Shown here: in pieces, positions 33,383 to 43,800 of the stretch
Numbering within the stretch: position 1 is the first letter of the stretch
How the letters are laid out: every line of letters begins with the position of its first letter
Assembly (NCBI GenBank): GCA_029975965.1
Contig: JARKOV010000162.1
Span: 1 to 64,000 of the forward strand
Source: Anaerolinea sp.
GTDB lineage: Bacteria; Chloroflexota; Anaerolineae; Anaerolineales; Anaerolineaceae
Direction: 5' to 3'
DNA length: 64,000 bases
Notes under the pieces: model-generated
The model's input: only the letters and a program-made list of their open reading frames with translations
What the model was told of the DNA's origin: nothing
The model's database searches: none
Program-made: the position numbers and the translations under genes

Positions 33383-34900
33383 ATGACCGATACCGAACAA
33401 CCCAGATCGAACGAAGATAACAGACCAGCCAGCCGGATCGATTCGCCCGACTCGATCAGCGGGCTGCAGCCGCAGGAGGTCTTGCCCGAGGCGAGGCTGG
33501 CCGACCTGCCCGAGAAGCTGCGCCAGGGCGCAGCCGCCGCCGGTTGGGGCGAGTTGATGCCCGTCCAGGCCAAGGCTATCCCCTACCTGTTCTCCCAGCG
33601 CGACATGATGATCCAGTCGCGCACGGGCAGCGGCAAAACCGGCGCCTACCTCTTGCCGATGCTGGAGATGGTCAACCCGATGGAAGCCTCCACCCAGGCG
33701 CTCATCCTGGTGCCGACGCGGGAGCTGGCCGTCCAGGTGGCGGGCGAGGCCGAAATTCTCGGTCGGGCGACCGGCGTGCGCTGCGCCGCCGTCTACGGCG
33801 GGGTGGGCTACCGCGAGCAACTGGACGCCTTCAAGGCCGGCGCGCACATCGTGGTGGGCACGCCGGGGCGGGTGCTCGATCACCTGCTGCGCCGCTCGCT
33901 GACCCTCGATAAGCTGACTTTCCTGGTCTTCGACGAGGCCGACCGCATGCTCTCGATGGGCTTCTACCCCGACATGCGCCGCGTGCAGGGCTACCTTCCG
34001 GATCGGCGCATCAGCACCTACATGTTCTCAGCCACCTTCCCGGTGCAGGTCATTCGCCTGGCAAACCAGTTCCTTCACACACCAGGTTTTCTCAACCTGA
34101 GCAGCGACCACATCTACGTGACCGAAACAGAGCACGTCTATTACAACGTGCCCGGCATGGATAAAGACCGCAGCCTGGTGCGCATCATCGAGGTCGAAAA
34201 CCCGCCCTCGGCGCTCATTTTCTGCAACACCAAAAACCGGGTCGAGTATGTGGCGGTTGTGCTGCAGCGCTTTGGCTACGACGCCGACCAGTTGTCATCC
34301 GACCTGTCGCAAGCGGCGCGCGAGCGCGTGCTGGAGCGGGTGCGGCGCGGCACGCTGCGGTTTCTGGTCGCCACCGATGTGGCGGCGCGCGGGATCGACT
34401 TGCCGGACCTGACCCACGTGATCCAGTACGAACCGCCGGAGGATATGGAGGCTTACATTCACCGCGCCGGACGCACCGGGCGGGCCGGAGCCAGCGGGAC
34501 GGCCATTTCACTGGTCAATGTGCTCGAGCGGGCCGAATTGCTGCGCATCGGCAGGCGATTCGACATCCATTTCGAGGAACGCCCGCTGCCCAGCGACGAG
34601 GATGTGGAACGGGTCGTCTCGGAGCGCACCATCACCCTGCTCGAAGCCCGGATGAGGGCGCGCGACCGGTTAAAAACCGAGCGGATGGAGCGCTTCTTGA
34701 ACCTGGCCCGCAGCCTGGCTGAAGGCGAGGAAAGCGCCGGATTGCTGGCGATGCTACTGGATGATTTTTACCAGGAGACGTTTCACCCCCCGCTGATCGC
34801 CGCCGCAAGTGTAGAAGAAATCCACAAGCAGCGCATCGGCGCGAAGAAACCGGGCGACAGAGAGCGCTCGCGGCGCTCGCGCGGGCGCTCGGGGAGGTGA
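33383..34900 (+). CDS. DEAD-box ATP-dependent RNA helicase
   Basis: The 505-residue protein has all helicase motifs in order: Q motif region GWGELMPVQAKAIPYLF, Walker A SRTGSGKT (about 79-86), PTRELAVQV, TPGRVLDHLL, DEAD in LVFDEADRML (about 180), SAT in MFSATFP, then RecA2 motifs LIFCNTKNRVEYV, VATDVAARGIDLPDL and HRAGRTGRAG. The C-terminal 100 residues contain FDIHFEERPLPSDEDVERVV and a basic tail GDRERSRRSRGRSGR, likely to bind RNA. It is probably a DeaD/CsdA-like helicase in ribosome assembly or RNA decay. The downstream GNAT gene starts 5 nt after its stop. Confidence 0.95.
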   Translation: MTDTEQPRSNEDNRPASRIDSPDSISGLQPQEVLPEARLADLPEKLRQGAAAAGWGELMPVQAKAIPYLFSQRDMMIQSRTGSGKTGAYLLPMLEMVNPMEASTQALILVPTRELAVQVAGEAEILGRATGVRCAAVYGGVGYREQLDAFKAGAHIVVGTPGRVLDHLLRRSLTLDKLTFLVFDEADRMLSMGFYPDMRRVQGYLPDRRISTYMFSATFPVQVIRLANQFLHTPGFLNLSSDHIYVTETEHVYYNVPGMDKDRSLVRIIEVENPPSALIFCNTKNRVEYVAVVLQRFGYDADQLSSDLSQAARERVLERVRRGTLRFLVATDVAARGIDLPDLTHVIQYEPPEDMEAYIHRAGRTGRAGASGTAISLVNVLERAELLRIGRRFDIHFEERPLPSDEDVERVVSERTITLLEARMRARDRLKTERMERFLNLARSLAEGEESAGLLAMLLDDFYQETFHPPLIAAASVEEIHKQRIGAKKPGDRERSRRSRGRSGR

Positions 34901-34905
34901 AGTCG

Positions 34906-35844
34906 ATGCGCACCCACGGTTTTCGCGTGCGCCGCATGGAATCGGAGGCGGACTGGTGGCGCGTGCGCTCTTTGCTGGTCGATACGCTGTTGTTGGCAGG
35001 GCCAGGGTTCAACTGGGAAGTGCGGCGCTGGGACGGTAACCGCTTTCACCGGGAAGGCGGGCCCGAACTCGCCGAGCGGTTCCGCCGTTTCGGTCTATGG
35101 GAAACCGATGATGGCCTGCTGGTTGGAATTGCCCACTCGGAAGGGTCGAGGGGCGACCTGCAGTTGAACCTTAATCCGGCGTACCGGGCGCAGATCGAGG
35201 GAGAAATGGTGGCCTGGGCCGAGGAGCACCTGGCGGTGTCCGGTTCAGACGGTGTGCCTACCCTGGAGATGAGCGTGATCGAATATGACACCCCGCGGCA
35301 GCGGGTGCTCGCGGAACGCGGTTGGGTCAAAGGGGAATGGGACAGCGTGGTGCGGCGCATGTACCTGCAAAGCCAGATGATTCCGGCAGTGAGCCTCGCA
35401 GAGGGGTATCGCCTGCGCACGACCCGCCCAGGAGACCGGAAAGATTGCCTGCGCATGGCAGAGGTGCTCTGCGCGGGGTTCGACCGGCCCGGTTTTCATA
35501 CCGCGGAGGAGTACTGGAATTTCAGCACCCTCTCGCCCTCCTTCCGCCACGACCTGAACCTGGTCGCGGAAGCGCCGGACGGGTCGTTTGCCGCGCATGT
35601 CGGGCTGACCTTCGACCAGGCCAACCGCTATGCGGTATTCGAGCCGGTCTGCACCCACCCCGAGCACCGTCGCAAAGGGCTGGCGCAGCAGTTGATGTTC
35701 GAGGGGCTGCACCGGTTGAGGGCGCTCGGGGCGCAGATCGTAGAGGTGGGCACAGGCACAGCCGAGGCCGCCAACGCGCTTTACGAGTCGATCGGCTTTA
35801 GCGAAGCCCACCGCTGCTTCACCTGGCGGAAAACCGTCGCGTAG
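34906..35844 (+). CDS. Tandem GNAT acetyltransferase
   Basis: The 312-residue protein contains two GNAT-like halves. The N-terminal one (about 1-150) is degenerate and has FRVRRMESEADWWRVRSLLV. The C-terminal one (about 155-312) has motif A in YAVFEPVCTHPEHRRKGLAQ followed by QLMFEGLHRLRALGAQIVEV and motif B in ANALYESIGFSEAHRCFTW. This is the arrangement of mycothiol-synthase-like double GNATs, but the substrate is unknown. I start at 34906, where GGGGAGG lies at eight bases; a GTG at 34897 overlapping the helicase stop is less likely. Confidence 0.85.
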   Translation: MRTHGFRVRRMESEADWWRVRSLLVDTLLLAGPGFNWEVRRWDGNRFHREGGPELAERFRRFGLWETDDGLLVGIAHSEGSRGDLQLNLNPAYRAQIEGEMVAWAEEHLAVSGSDGVPTLEMSVIEYDTPRQRVLAERGWVKGEWDSVVRRMYLQSQMIPAVSLAEGYRLRTTRPGDRKDCLRMAEVLCAGFDRPGFHTAEEYWNFSTLSPSFRHDLNLVAEAPDGSFAAHVGLTFDQANRYAVFEPVCTHPEHRRKGLAQQLMFEGLHRLRALGAQIVEVGTGTAEAANALYESIGFSEAHRCFTWRKTVA

Positions 35845-35878
35845 GCGATTGCTTTAGGATCTACTTGTAGTAAGTATG

Positions 35879-35919
35879 GGTTGTTAATTTGCGCGGCGTA
35901 GCCGCGCAAATTAACAACC
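35879..35919. terminator. 19-bp perfect hairpin between convergent genes
   Basis: Bases 35879-35897 and 35901-35919 form a perfect 19-bp inverted repeat with a three-base loop, between the ends of the GNAT gene (+) and the ABC-F gene (-). No T tract follows on either strand. It is probably a bidirectional terminator or 3'-end stabiliser. Confidence 0.65.
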
Positions 35920-35931
35920 AAGAGAATCGTA

Positions 35932-37923
<1,992 letters not shown>

Positions 37924-38029
37924 TGCATCCTCCAACAGTCGATAAAACAGGCAACAACCTATTCGGGTAAGAACAACCGGCCCCAGGGAGGTGCACCCGC
38001 GGCCGGCCGGTGGAAAGATCAAATGGAAT

Positions 38030-38059
38030 AAAAAGGCCGCGGGCGAGTGCACCGCGGCC
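38030..38059 (-). promoter_or_regulatory. Attenuator terminator of the ABC-F leader
   Basis: On the minus strand an eight-base-pair G/C stem (38052-38059 with 38035-38042, nine-base loop) is followed by five T residues. It lies 25 nt after the leader-peptide stop and about 105 nt before the ABC-F start. Its loop side (GGTGCACTC) can pair over nine bases with GAGTGCGCC at 38091-38099 inside the leader ORF, forming a competing antiterminator. Confidence 0.75.
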
Positions 38060-38084
38060 AACAAAGCTTCGTATAGCTATACCG

Positions 38085-38174
38085 TCAGCAGGCGCACTCC
38101 GATAAGGAAACGGATAAACCACCGCCCCTGGAGCACCGAACGAACACAGTAACCTGCCCGACAACGCAAAACAT
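38085..38174 (-). CDS. 29-residue leader peptide of the ABC-F attenuator
   Basis: ATG at 38174 to TGA at 38087-38085 encodes MFCVVGQVTVFV followed by RCSRGGGLSVSLSECAC. AGAGGA lies four bases before the ATG. It sits between the promoter and the intrinsic terminator. The codons for Glu-Cys-Ala near the end contain the antiterminator arm. A ribosome reaching the stop would cover it, whereas one stalled earlier would leave it free (inferred mechanism, as for known ABC-F leaders). Confidence 0.65.
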   Translation of the reverse strand: MFCVVGQVTVFVRCSRGGGLSVSLSECAC

Positions 38175-38211
38175 AAAATCCTCTTATCTATATACGTGCA
38201 ACTACGGAAAA

Positions 38212-38241
38212 AGTTTATCACAAATTTTAACGGGTTGTCAA
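38212..38241 (-). promoter_or_regulatory. Promoter of the ABC-F transcription unit
   Basis: On the minus strand TTGACA (38236-38241) and TAAACT (38212-38217) with an 18-nt spacer, in an A/T-rich stretch. Predicted +1 is at about 38205, 31 nt upstream of the leader ORF. Confidence 0.7.
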
Positions 38242-38279
38242 GCAATCGACCGGCATACCCCCAGGGAAGCCGCTGTTCA

Positions 38280-38717
38280 TCACACGCCACAACATCCCAT
38301 CAGAGAGCCAAATCCATAAGAGGTGACCATCAAGGTGTAGGTCTGGGGAGAACAGAGCGGGTGAGAATACCTCAAGATATAAATTTTATAGAAGAGCCGG
38401 TTATTGACCTGGGTCTGCCTGGCGATCTGTTGCCAATCGATCACGACATTCAATCGCGACACAGTCCAATCCTCGGGGTAAGGACCCAGGTGGGGCGTGT
38501 GCGATCCACTGAACAATTCAAGCTCATGCGCTTTCAAAAACGCTATGAAATCTTCCTTATCATCGATCATGAGTCGGAAGCGGTACCATTGTTCCGGCCC
38601 GCAATTTGGAACGCCGGGAAAGCGGAATATGCCAAAGGGAAACAGGAAGTAGTGGATGAGGATTAAGAGCACGATTGTCCCCAGCCAATAGCCAAATCGT
38701 TTCAAGCGCCTGGACAT
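38280..38717 (-). CDS. Hypothetical membrane-anchored protein
   Basis: The 145-residue protein has one N-terminal hydrophobic segment (about 12-30: YWLGTIVLLILIHYFLF) behind a basic RRLKR, so it is an inner-membrane anchor or an uncleaved signal. The remainder is a small soluble domain with CGPEQWYRFRLMIDDKEDF, where the WYxFRLxID-like strand suggests an alpha/beta fold, and a Cys-Cys near the C-terminus. I recognise no family. GGAGG precedes the start at about eight bases and a good promoter lies upstream. It is a single-gene unit upstream of the ABC-F promoter. Confidence 0.7.
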   Translation of the reverse strand: MSRRLKRFGYWLGTIVLLILIHYFLFPFGIFRFPGVPNCGPEQWYRFRLMIDDKEDFIAFLKAHELELFSGSHTPHLGPYPEDWTVSRLNVVIDWQQIARQTQVNNRLFYKIYILRYSHPLCSPQTYTLMVTSYGFGSLMGCCGV

Positions 38718-38733
38718 TTCTCGCTCCCTCCTT

Positions 38734-38762
38734 ACTATACCTCGCAGTAATTGGCATTACAA
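38734..38762 (-). promoter_or_regulatory. Promoter of the 38280-38717 gene
   Basis: On the minus strand TTGTAA (38757-38762), 17-nt spacer, TATAGT (38734-38739), with GGAGG and the ATG at 38717 close behind. Confidence 0.65.
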
Positions 38763-38898
38763 TGAAAAAGAAAAGCCCGGCGACTTTGAGAAGACCCTGC
38801 TAGCCAACAGGGGACCGTTCGCCAACTGGAAATCAGAGGGGAGAGTCGGTCAGATTCTCGGTTGTTGTGTAGATCGCATTTCGATGAAGGAGAGCGAT

Positions 38899-39786
38899 AT
38901 GGACCAGGCCTTGTTCCTTCGGGCGGCAGACTTCATCTGGCGCAACGCGCGCCTGCTCGACAGGCGGCTGTTCGCCTTTTGCTTCCTGGGAGATTCGCCC
39001 CGCCTCGTGGCGAATGCTTTGAAAGCCTACCAGAATGAGGATGGCGGTTTTGGCAGCGCCCTGGAACCCGACAAGCGCACGCCGCATTCGCACCCCGTGG
39101 ATGTACAGGTCGCGCTGGAAACCCTCGATCAGGTCGACCTGTTGCGCGATCCCGGCGTTCAGCGCGAGCTGATCCTGCCGGCCTGTGAGTTCCTGCAAAC
39201 GATTGCCACCGAAGAAGGCGGCGTGCCTTTCTCGCTCCCGACGGCCAATCCGTATCCGAAGATGGAATGGTGGGAAGCACCCGAACACCCGCCGGCTGCG
39301 TTGAATCCTACCGCGGCGATTGCCGGCATGTTGTTGAAATCCGGGGTAGAGCATCCCTGGCTGGCCGGCGCGACTGAATTTTGCTGGCGGAACATCGCCA
39401 CCAGTGAGACGACGCAATACCATGATCTGCTCCCGATGATCGCCTTTCTGATCCACGTTCCCGAGCGCGACCGCGCTGAGAAAGAGCTGGCGCGCATTGC
39501 GGATCGCATCCGCACGTCGGGCGTGGTGTCTTATGACCGCAAGCAACCCGGCTATCTCAAATTCCCCCTGGATTGGGCGCCGACGCCCCAGCATTTCTGC
39601 CGGAGTCTGTTCAGCGACGAGGTGATCCGCAATGACTTGCGAGGGCTGGCTGACCAGCAACAGCCCGATGGCGGTTGGCCGATCTCCTGGCAGCCGGTCA
39701 GCACCGCCGTGGAGCTGGAGTGGCGCGGCTCGTCCACCGTCCAGGCGCTGTGGACGCTGGCTTGCTATGAGCGAGAGGCCGGGTAA
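38899..39786 (+). CDS. Terpene cyclase/prenyltransferase-toroid-like protein
   Basis: The 295-residue protein is alpha-helical with two typical alpha/alpha-toroid repeats, KAYQNEDGGFGSAL and QQQPDGGWPISW, the QxxDGGW motif of squalene-cyclase/prenyltransferase families. No DxDD or zinc-binding motif is evident, so it is not a classical terpene cyclase. I start at 38899 because AAGGAG lies six bases before it; a Met at 38884 is also in frame. The metallo-beta-lactamase gene follows after 68 nt. Confidence 0.75.
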   Translation: MDQALFLRAADFIWRNARLLDRRLFAFCFLGDSPRLVANALKAYQNEDGGFGSALEPDKRTPHSHPVDVQVALETLDQVDLLRDPGVQRELILPACEFLQTIATEEGGVPFSLPTANPYPKMEWWEAPEHPPAALNPTAAIAGMLLKSGVEHPWLAGATEFCWRNIATSETTQYHDLLPMIAFLIHVPERDRAEKELARIADRIRTSGVVSYDRKQPGYLKFPLDWAPTPQHFCRSLFSDEVIRNDLRGLADQQQPDGGWPISWQPVSTAVELEWRGSSTVQALWTLACYEREAG

Positions 39787-39854
39787 TCCTTAATTTGCCG
39801 GACGGACTGGTGAAATATCCGGGGAGATCGGTGAGTTTTCATTGAGGAAATGTC

Positions 39855-40751
39855 ATGTTTCACCGCAGGATGGCGTCGCTGATCGTATCGCTGATCTGTC
39901 TCGGCGGCACCCTGTTGATTTCCCGTCCGGTTCATTCGGGTGGGGTCCAGTCGGTTTCATTTATCAACGTCGGGCAGGGCGACGCCATTTTGCTGCGGGA
40001 TGGCAACGGCTTCGACGTTTTGGTAGATGGCGGTAAGCGAGGCGCGGCGGACGAAGTCCTGGCTTACCTGCGCGCCCAGGGCGTGACCGACCTGGATTAC
40101 ATCGTGGCGACCCACCCCGACGCCGACCATGTCGGTGGGTTGATCGGTGTGCTGGGGGCAGACGACATTCCGGTGTTGGGCGCTCTTTATAACGGCTGCC
40201 CTGGCGATACGCAAACCTGGAACGACCTTCTCAGCGCAGTCGCCGCCGAAGGCCTGACGCCCCTCGCGCTGCGGTACCCGGCGGTCTTAGCCTGGGGTGA
40301 GATGAGCGTGTATGTGTTGCATCCGGCAACGGGCACCCCGTGCCGTTCCGAACCCAATCAGGACAGCCTGGTGCTGCGGGTCGATCACGGCACCGTGCGC
40401 TATCTGCTCACCGGCGACATCGACTCCACGATCGAAGCCACCGTGGTGGCTCGCCAGACGCCCGTGGCGGCGCAGGTGCTCAAAGTGTCTCATCACGGCA
40501 GCGCATCGGCGTCCAGCGCGCCATTCCTCTCAGTGGTAGATCCGTTTGAAAGCGTGATCTCGGTGGGCAAGAACAGCTATGGTCATCCGGAACCCGAGAC
40601 GTTGACCCGGTTGACCCAATCCGGCTCGCGCATCTGGCGCACCGATCGCAGTGGCACCATCCGCGTGGAAAGCGACGGCAGCGGCTACTGGGTGATCCCG
40701 GAGTTTATCCTCGAGCAATTCTTCTTGCCGGTCATTCTGAGCCAAGATTAA
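39855..40751 (+). CDS. Secreted ComEC-like metallo-beta-lactamase-fold protein
   Basis: The 298-residue protein begins with a signal peptide (residues 1 to about 28, with a hydrophobic core IVSLICLGGTLLIS). The mature part has the metallo-hydrolase core: SFINVGQGDAILL, DVLVDGGKRG, the metal-binding HPDADHVGGL, LRVDHGTVRYLLTGDID and KVSHHGSASASSAPFL. This is the architecture of ComEC C-terminal domains and stand-alone secreted MBL-fold proteins that may act as nucleases or phosphodiesterases. ATG 39855 has AGGA upstream. Promoter-like TAAAAT after its end (40775-40780) may serve the next gene. Confidence 0.88.
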   Translation: MFHRRMASLIVSLICLGGTLLISRPVHSGGVQSVSFINVGQGDAILLRDGNGFDVLVDGGKRGAADEVLAYLRAQGVTDLDYIVATHPDADHVGGLIGVLGADDIPVLGALYNGCPGDTQTWNDLLSAVAAEGLTPLALRYPAVLAWGEMSVYVLHPATGTPCRSEPNQDSLVLRVDHGTVRYLLTGDIDSTIEATVVARQTPVAAQVLKVSHHGSASASSAPFLSVVDPFESVISVGKNSYGHPEPETLTRLTQSGSRIWRTDRSGTIRVESDGSGYWVIPEFILEQFFLPVILSQD

Positions 40752-40831
40752 TCATTAACCAGGATGAATTGGGGTAAAATGGTGGGGAGAAGTCTCCCTG
40801 GTTTATTGTTTCTGTTCTCCCAACTTGGAAA

Positions 40832-43800
40832 ATGTTTGACCCCATCCGGCCCAAACGTCCCACAATCGGAGTCCTGGCAGGTTGGCAGGTATATGCCGGT
40901 ACATTGGACAGTTTTCTATCCAATGTCATTCGAGGCGTTCAGGCGGCTGCCCGCCAGATGGATTGGAACCTGCTCATCGGTTGCGGGGTTATCCAATCGG
41001 GTCTTCACGACAGCTCGATCCGTCCCGCCTGGCCCATCCAGGCCCCTGGCGTCGACTTCATCCCGGTCGGGCCGTGGAACTGTGATGGCATCCTGGCGAT
41101 CCCTCCATTTCACCACGAAGCCGGGTTACCGTACTTTCTCGATCTGCGATCCAAGGGATTTCCGGTGGTGTTCACCGGAGATTGGGAAGCCGGTCCGGGC
41201 GCGGTGGTGGACAACCTGAACGGGGTCAAACAGGCGGTCTTTCACCTGGTTGAGCACGGTCACCAGCAGATTGCATTTATCGCCGGCAGGAACCGCAGCG
41301 TGGAAGGCGACAGCATGTCACGCTTGAAGGGCTATCAACAGGGGTTGATGGAAGCCGGCCTGGCGTACGACCCTCACCTGGTCGAATTTGGGCTCCACAA
41401 CGAGTGGGGCGGGTATGAAGCGCTCAATCGCCTGCTGGTCAAAAAGCGTCCCTTCACCGCCTTGATCGCCAGCAACGACCAATCTGCGATCGGGGCGATC
41501 GCGGCGCTGCGCGAAGCCGGTCTGCAGGTCCCGCATGATGTGGCTGTGATCGGCTTCGACGATCGCCTCGAAGGCAGAGCGCATATCCCTTCACTGACCA
41601 CCGTGCATTACCCCATGTACGAGATGGGATACCGGACAGCCGAAGTGTTGCAGGGCATATTACAGGATGGCTGGAAAAATCCTCCGGTAGTGCGCGTGCC
41701 AACGCACCTGTTGATCCGGGAATCGTGCGGTTGCATGCCCGGAGATGAGGACCTGTGGAAGACCAGCCTGGGGGAGGCGCAGCCGGTGTACCTTTACAGC
41801 AATTTCAACGGCGATATTAAGGAGAAGACCGCCGCTGAAATCTGTGGCACGCTGTTTTACAACATGGGGCGCGTGGGGCTTCGTGATATCGAGTTGTTGA
41901 GCCGGCGGTTGACCGCCAACTTCACCACCAGCCTCGAACGGAAGGATTCGGCATTGTTCCGGCGCTCGCTCCAGCAGATCCTGGAATATGTCGCACTGCA
42001 AGACGAAGATTTGCATGCCTGCCAAAGAGCCATCGGTATCTTGCGCCAACGGCTGCCGGAAATGCCTGAATGCTGTTTCCCGGATCGCTTTAAATTCGCC
42101 GTTGACATGCTAGACCAGGCGCGGGTTTTGATCAGTGAATTGACCCGGCGCGAGGCTTCGCGCTTGATGGTCACCAACGCGCAGCAGGCAGAGATCACGG
42201 CTCAGATGAGCGCGCATTTCTCGACGGCTGCCAACGAAATCGAGCTGGTCGAAATCTTCAATCGCTTCATCCCGCAATTGGGGATCAAACATGCCGAGGT
42301 GTTCTTTTTTGAAGCGGATGGCGAGGATGCCTATGCCTGGAGCAGGCAGGCGGGTGGACCCAATGCCAAAGGAATCGAGCGCCGTTTCGTCACCAGGCAA
42401 TATCCGCCCCCAGGGCTTTACCCGGAAAGCGAGCCGGTGAACCTGGTGCTGCTCCCCTTACAGACCAGCCAGGGATCGATCGGATACATGGCCTTCGACG
42501 GCTCTCGCCTGGAGCTGTATGCGATGATCATGAGCCAGTTTATGGCGGCGCTCAATGGGATTCAACTGTATCAGGCGGCGGTCAGATCACGCAAAGAGGC
42601 CGAAGAAGCCAACCGGTTGAAGAGCAGTTTTCTCTCGATGGTCAGTCACGAGCTGCGCACACCGCTCAACCTGATCTCCGGAATCAGCAACATGCTGCTG
42701 CGCGAGCGTGAGGCAAAAGCCGGCGAGTCTGCCAGGGTCAACTGGGATGACCTTGAGCGCATCTATATCAGCGCGCAGCACCTGGATGGATTGATCCGCG
42801 ACGTGATCGAGTTGGGCAGCCTGGATGTGGGTAACGTCAGCCTGGCGATGGAACCCATGGACCTGGTGGAGGTGCTCGATTCGGTCACCGTGATCGGCAA
42901 GCAACTGACACGCGATAAAGGCCTGGAGTGGATTTCAGAATATCCACGCAATTTGCCGTGGGTTCTCGGAGATCGAACTCGCCTGCGCCAGGTCATCTTG
43001 AACCTGGTCACCAATGCGGTCAAATTCACCACCCATGGGCATGTGATGCTAGCCACCTACCAGGAAGGTCATAGCCTGACTGTGGCGGTCAGCGATACCG
43101 GCTTGGGCGTTCCGCTGGAGGAGCAGGAGTTCATTTTTGATGAGTTCCGCCAGTCTTCGCGCACCACCGCGCGAGGCTTTGGCGGTTTTGGCCTGGGGCT
43201 ATCCATATGCCGGCGGTTGGTTGAGATGCACGGCGGGAAATTGGCCGTTTGCTCGTCTGGCAACGAGGGCGAAGGGTCGATGTTCTTTTTCTCGTTGCCG
43301 TTTATTGAAAAGCCCATACCCCTGGATCAAGCGACGGAAAGCCTGGAGCAGGCCCAGCAGGTGTTGATCCTGGCCAAAAACGAGATTGGTGGGCGCAGCC
43401 TCGAGAGCGACCTGAAGCAGCGCGGGATTAACGCGGTGTTGCAAAGCTCAGGCGATGTGAACCAATGGCGCGATTGGATTTTTCACGGCCGGCCAGACGC
43501 GGTGATCCTGGACCGCGCCCTGACGGCAGAACACGGTTGGGAGCTTCTCAAACACATCAAATCCAAACCTTCTACCGCCAGCATCCCGGTGTTTTTCTAT
43601 ACCCTGGATGATATCGAGGAAGGTTGCGGCTCGTTGCTCGAGATGGATTACATGACCAAGCCGGTCGATGCGGCTGTCTTAACCGAAACCCTGATGAACA
43701 TGGATTTACAGAAATCCGGCGGCGATGAGAATGATCTGTTCCGCGAAAAAACCGTCCTGATCGTGGACGACGACCCGGGAATCCTCGAGCTGCACAGCCG

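Noticed and set aside
38899..39786. Squalene-hopene cyclase
   Set aside because: Only 295 residues and no DxDD motif; only the toroid-repeat similarity is supported.
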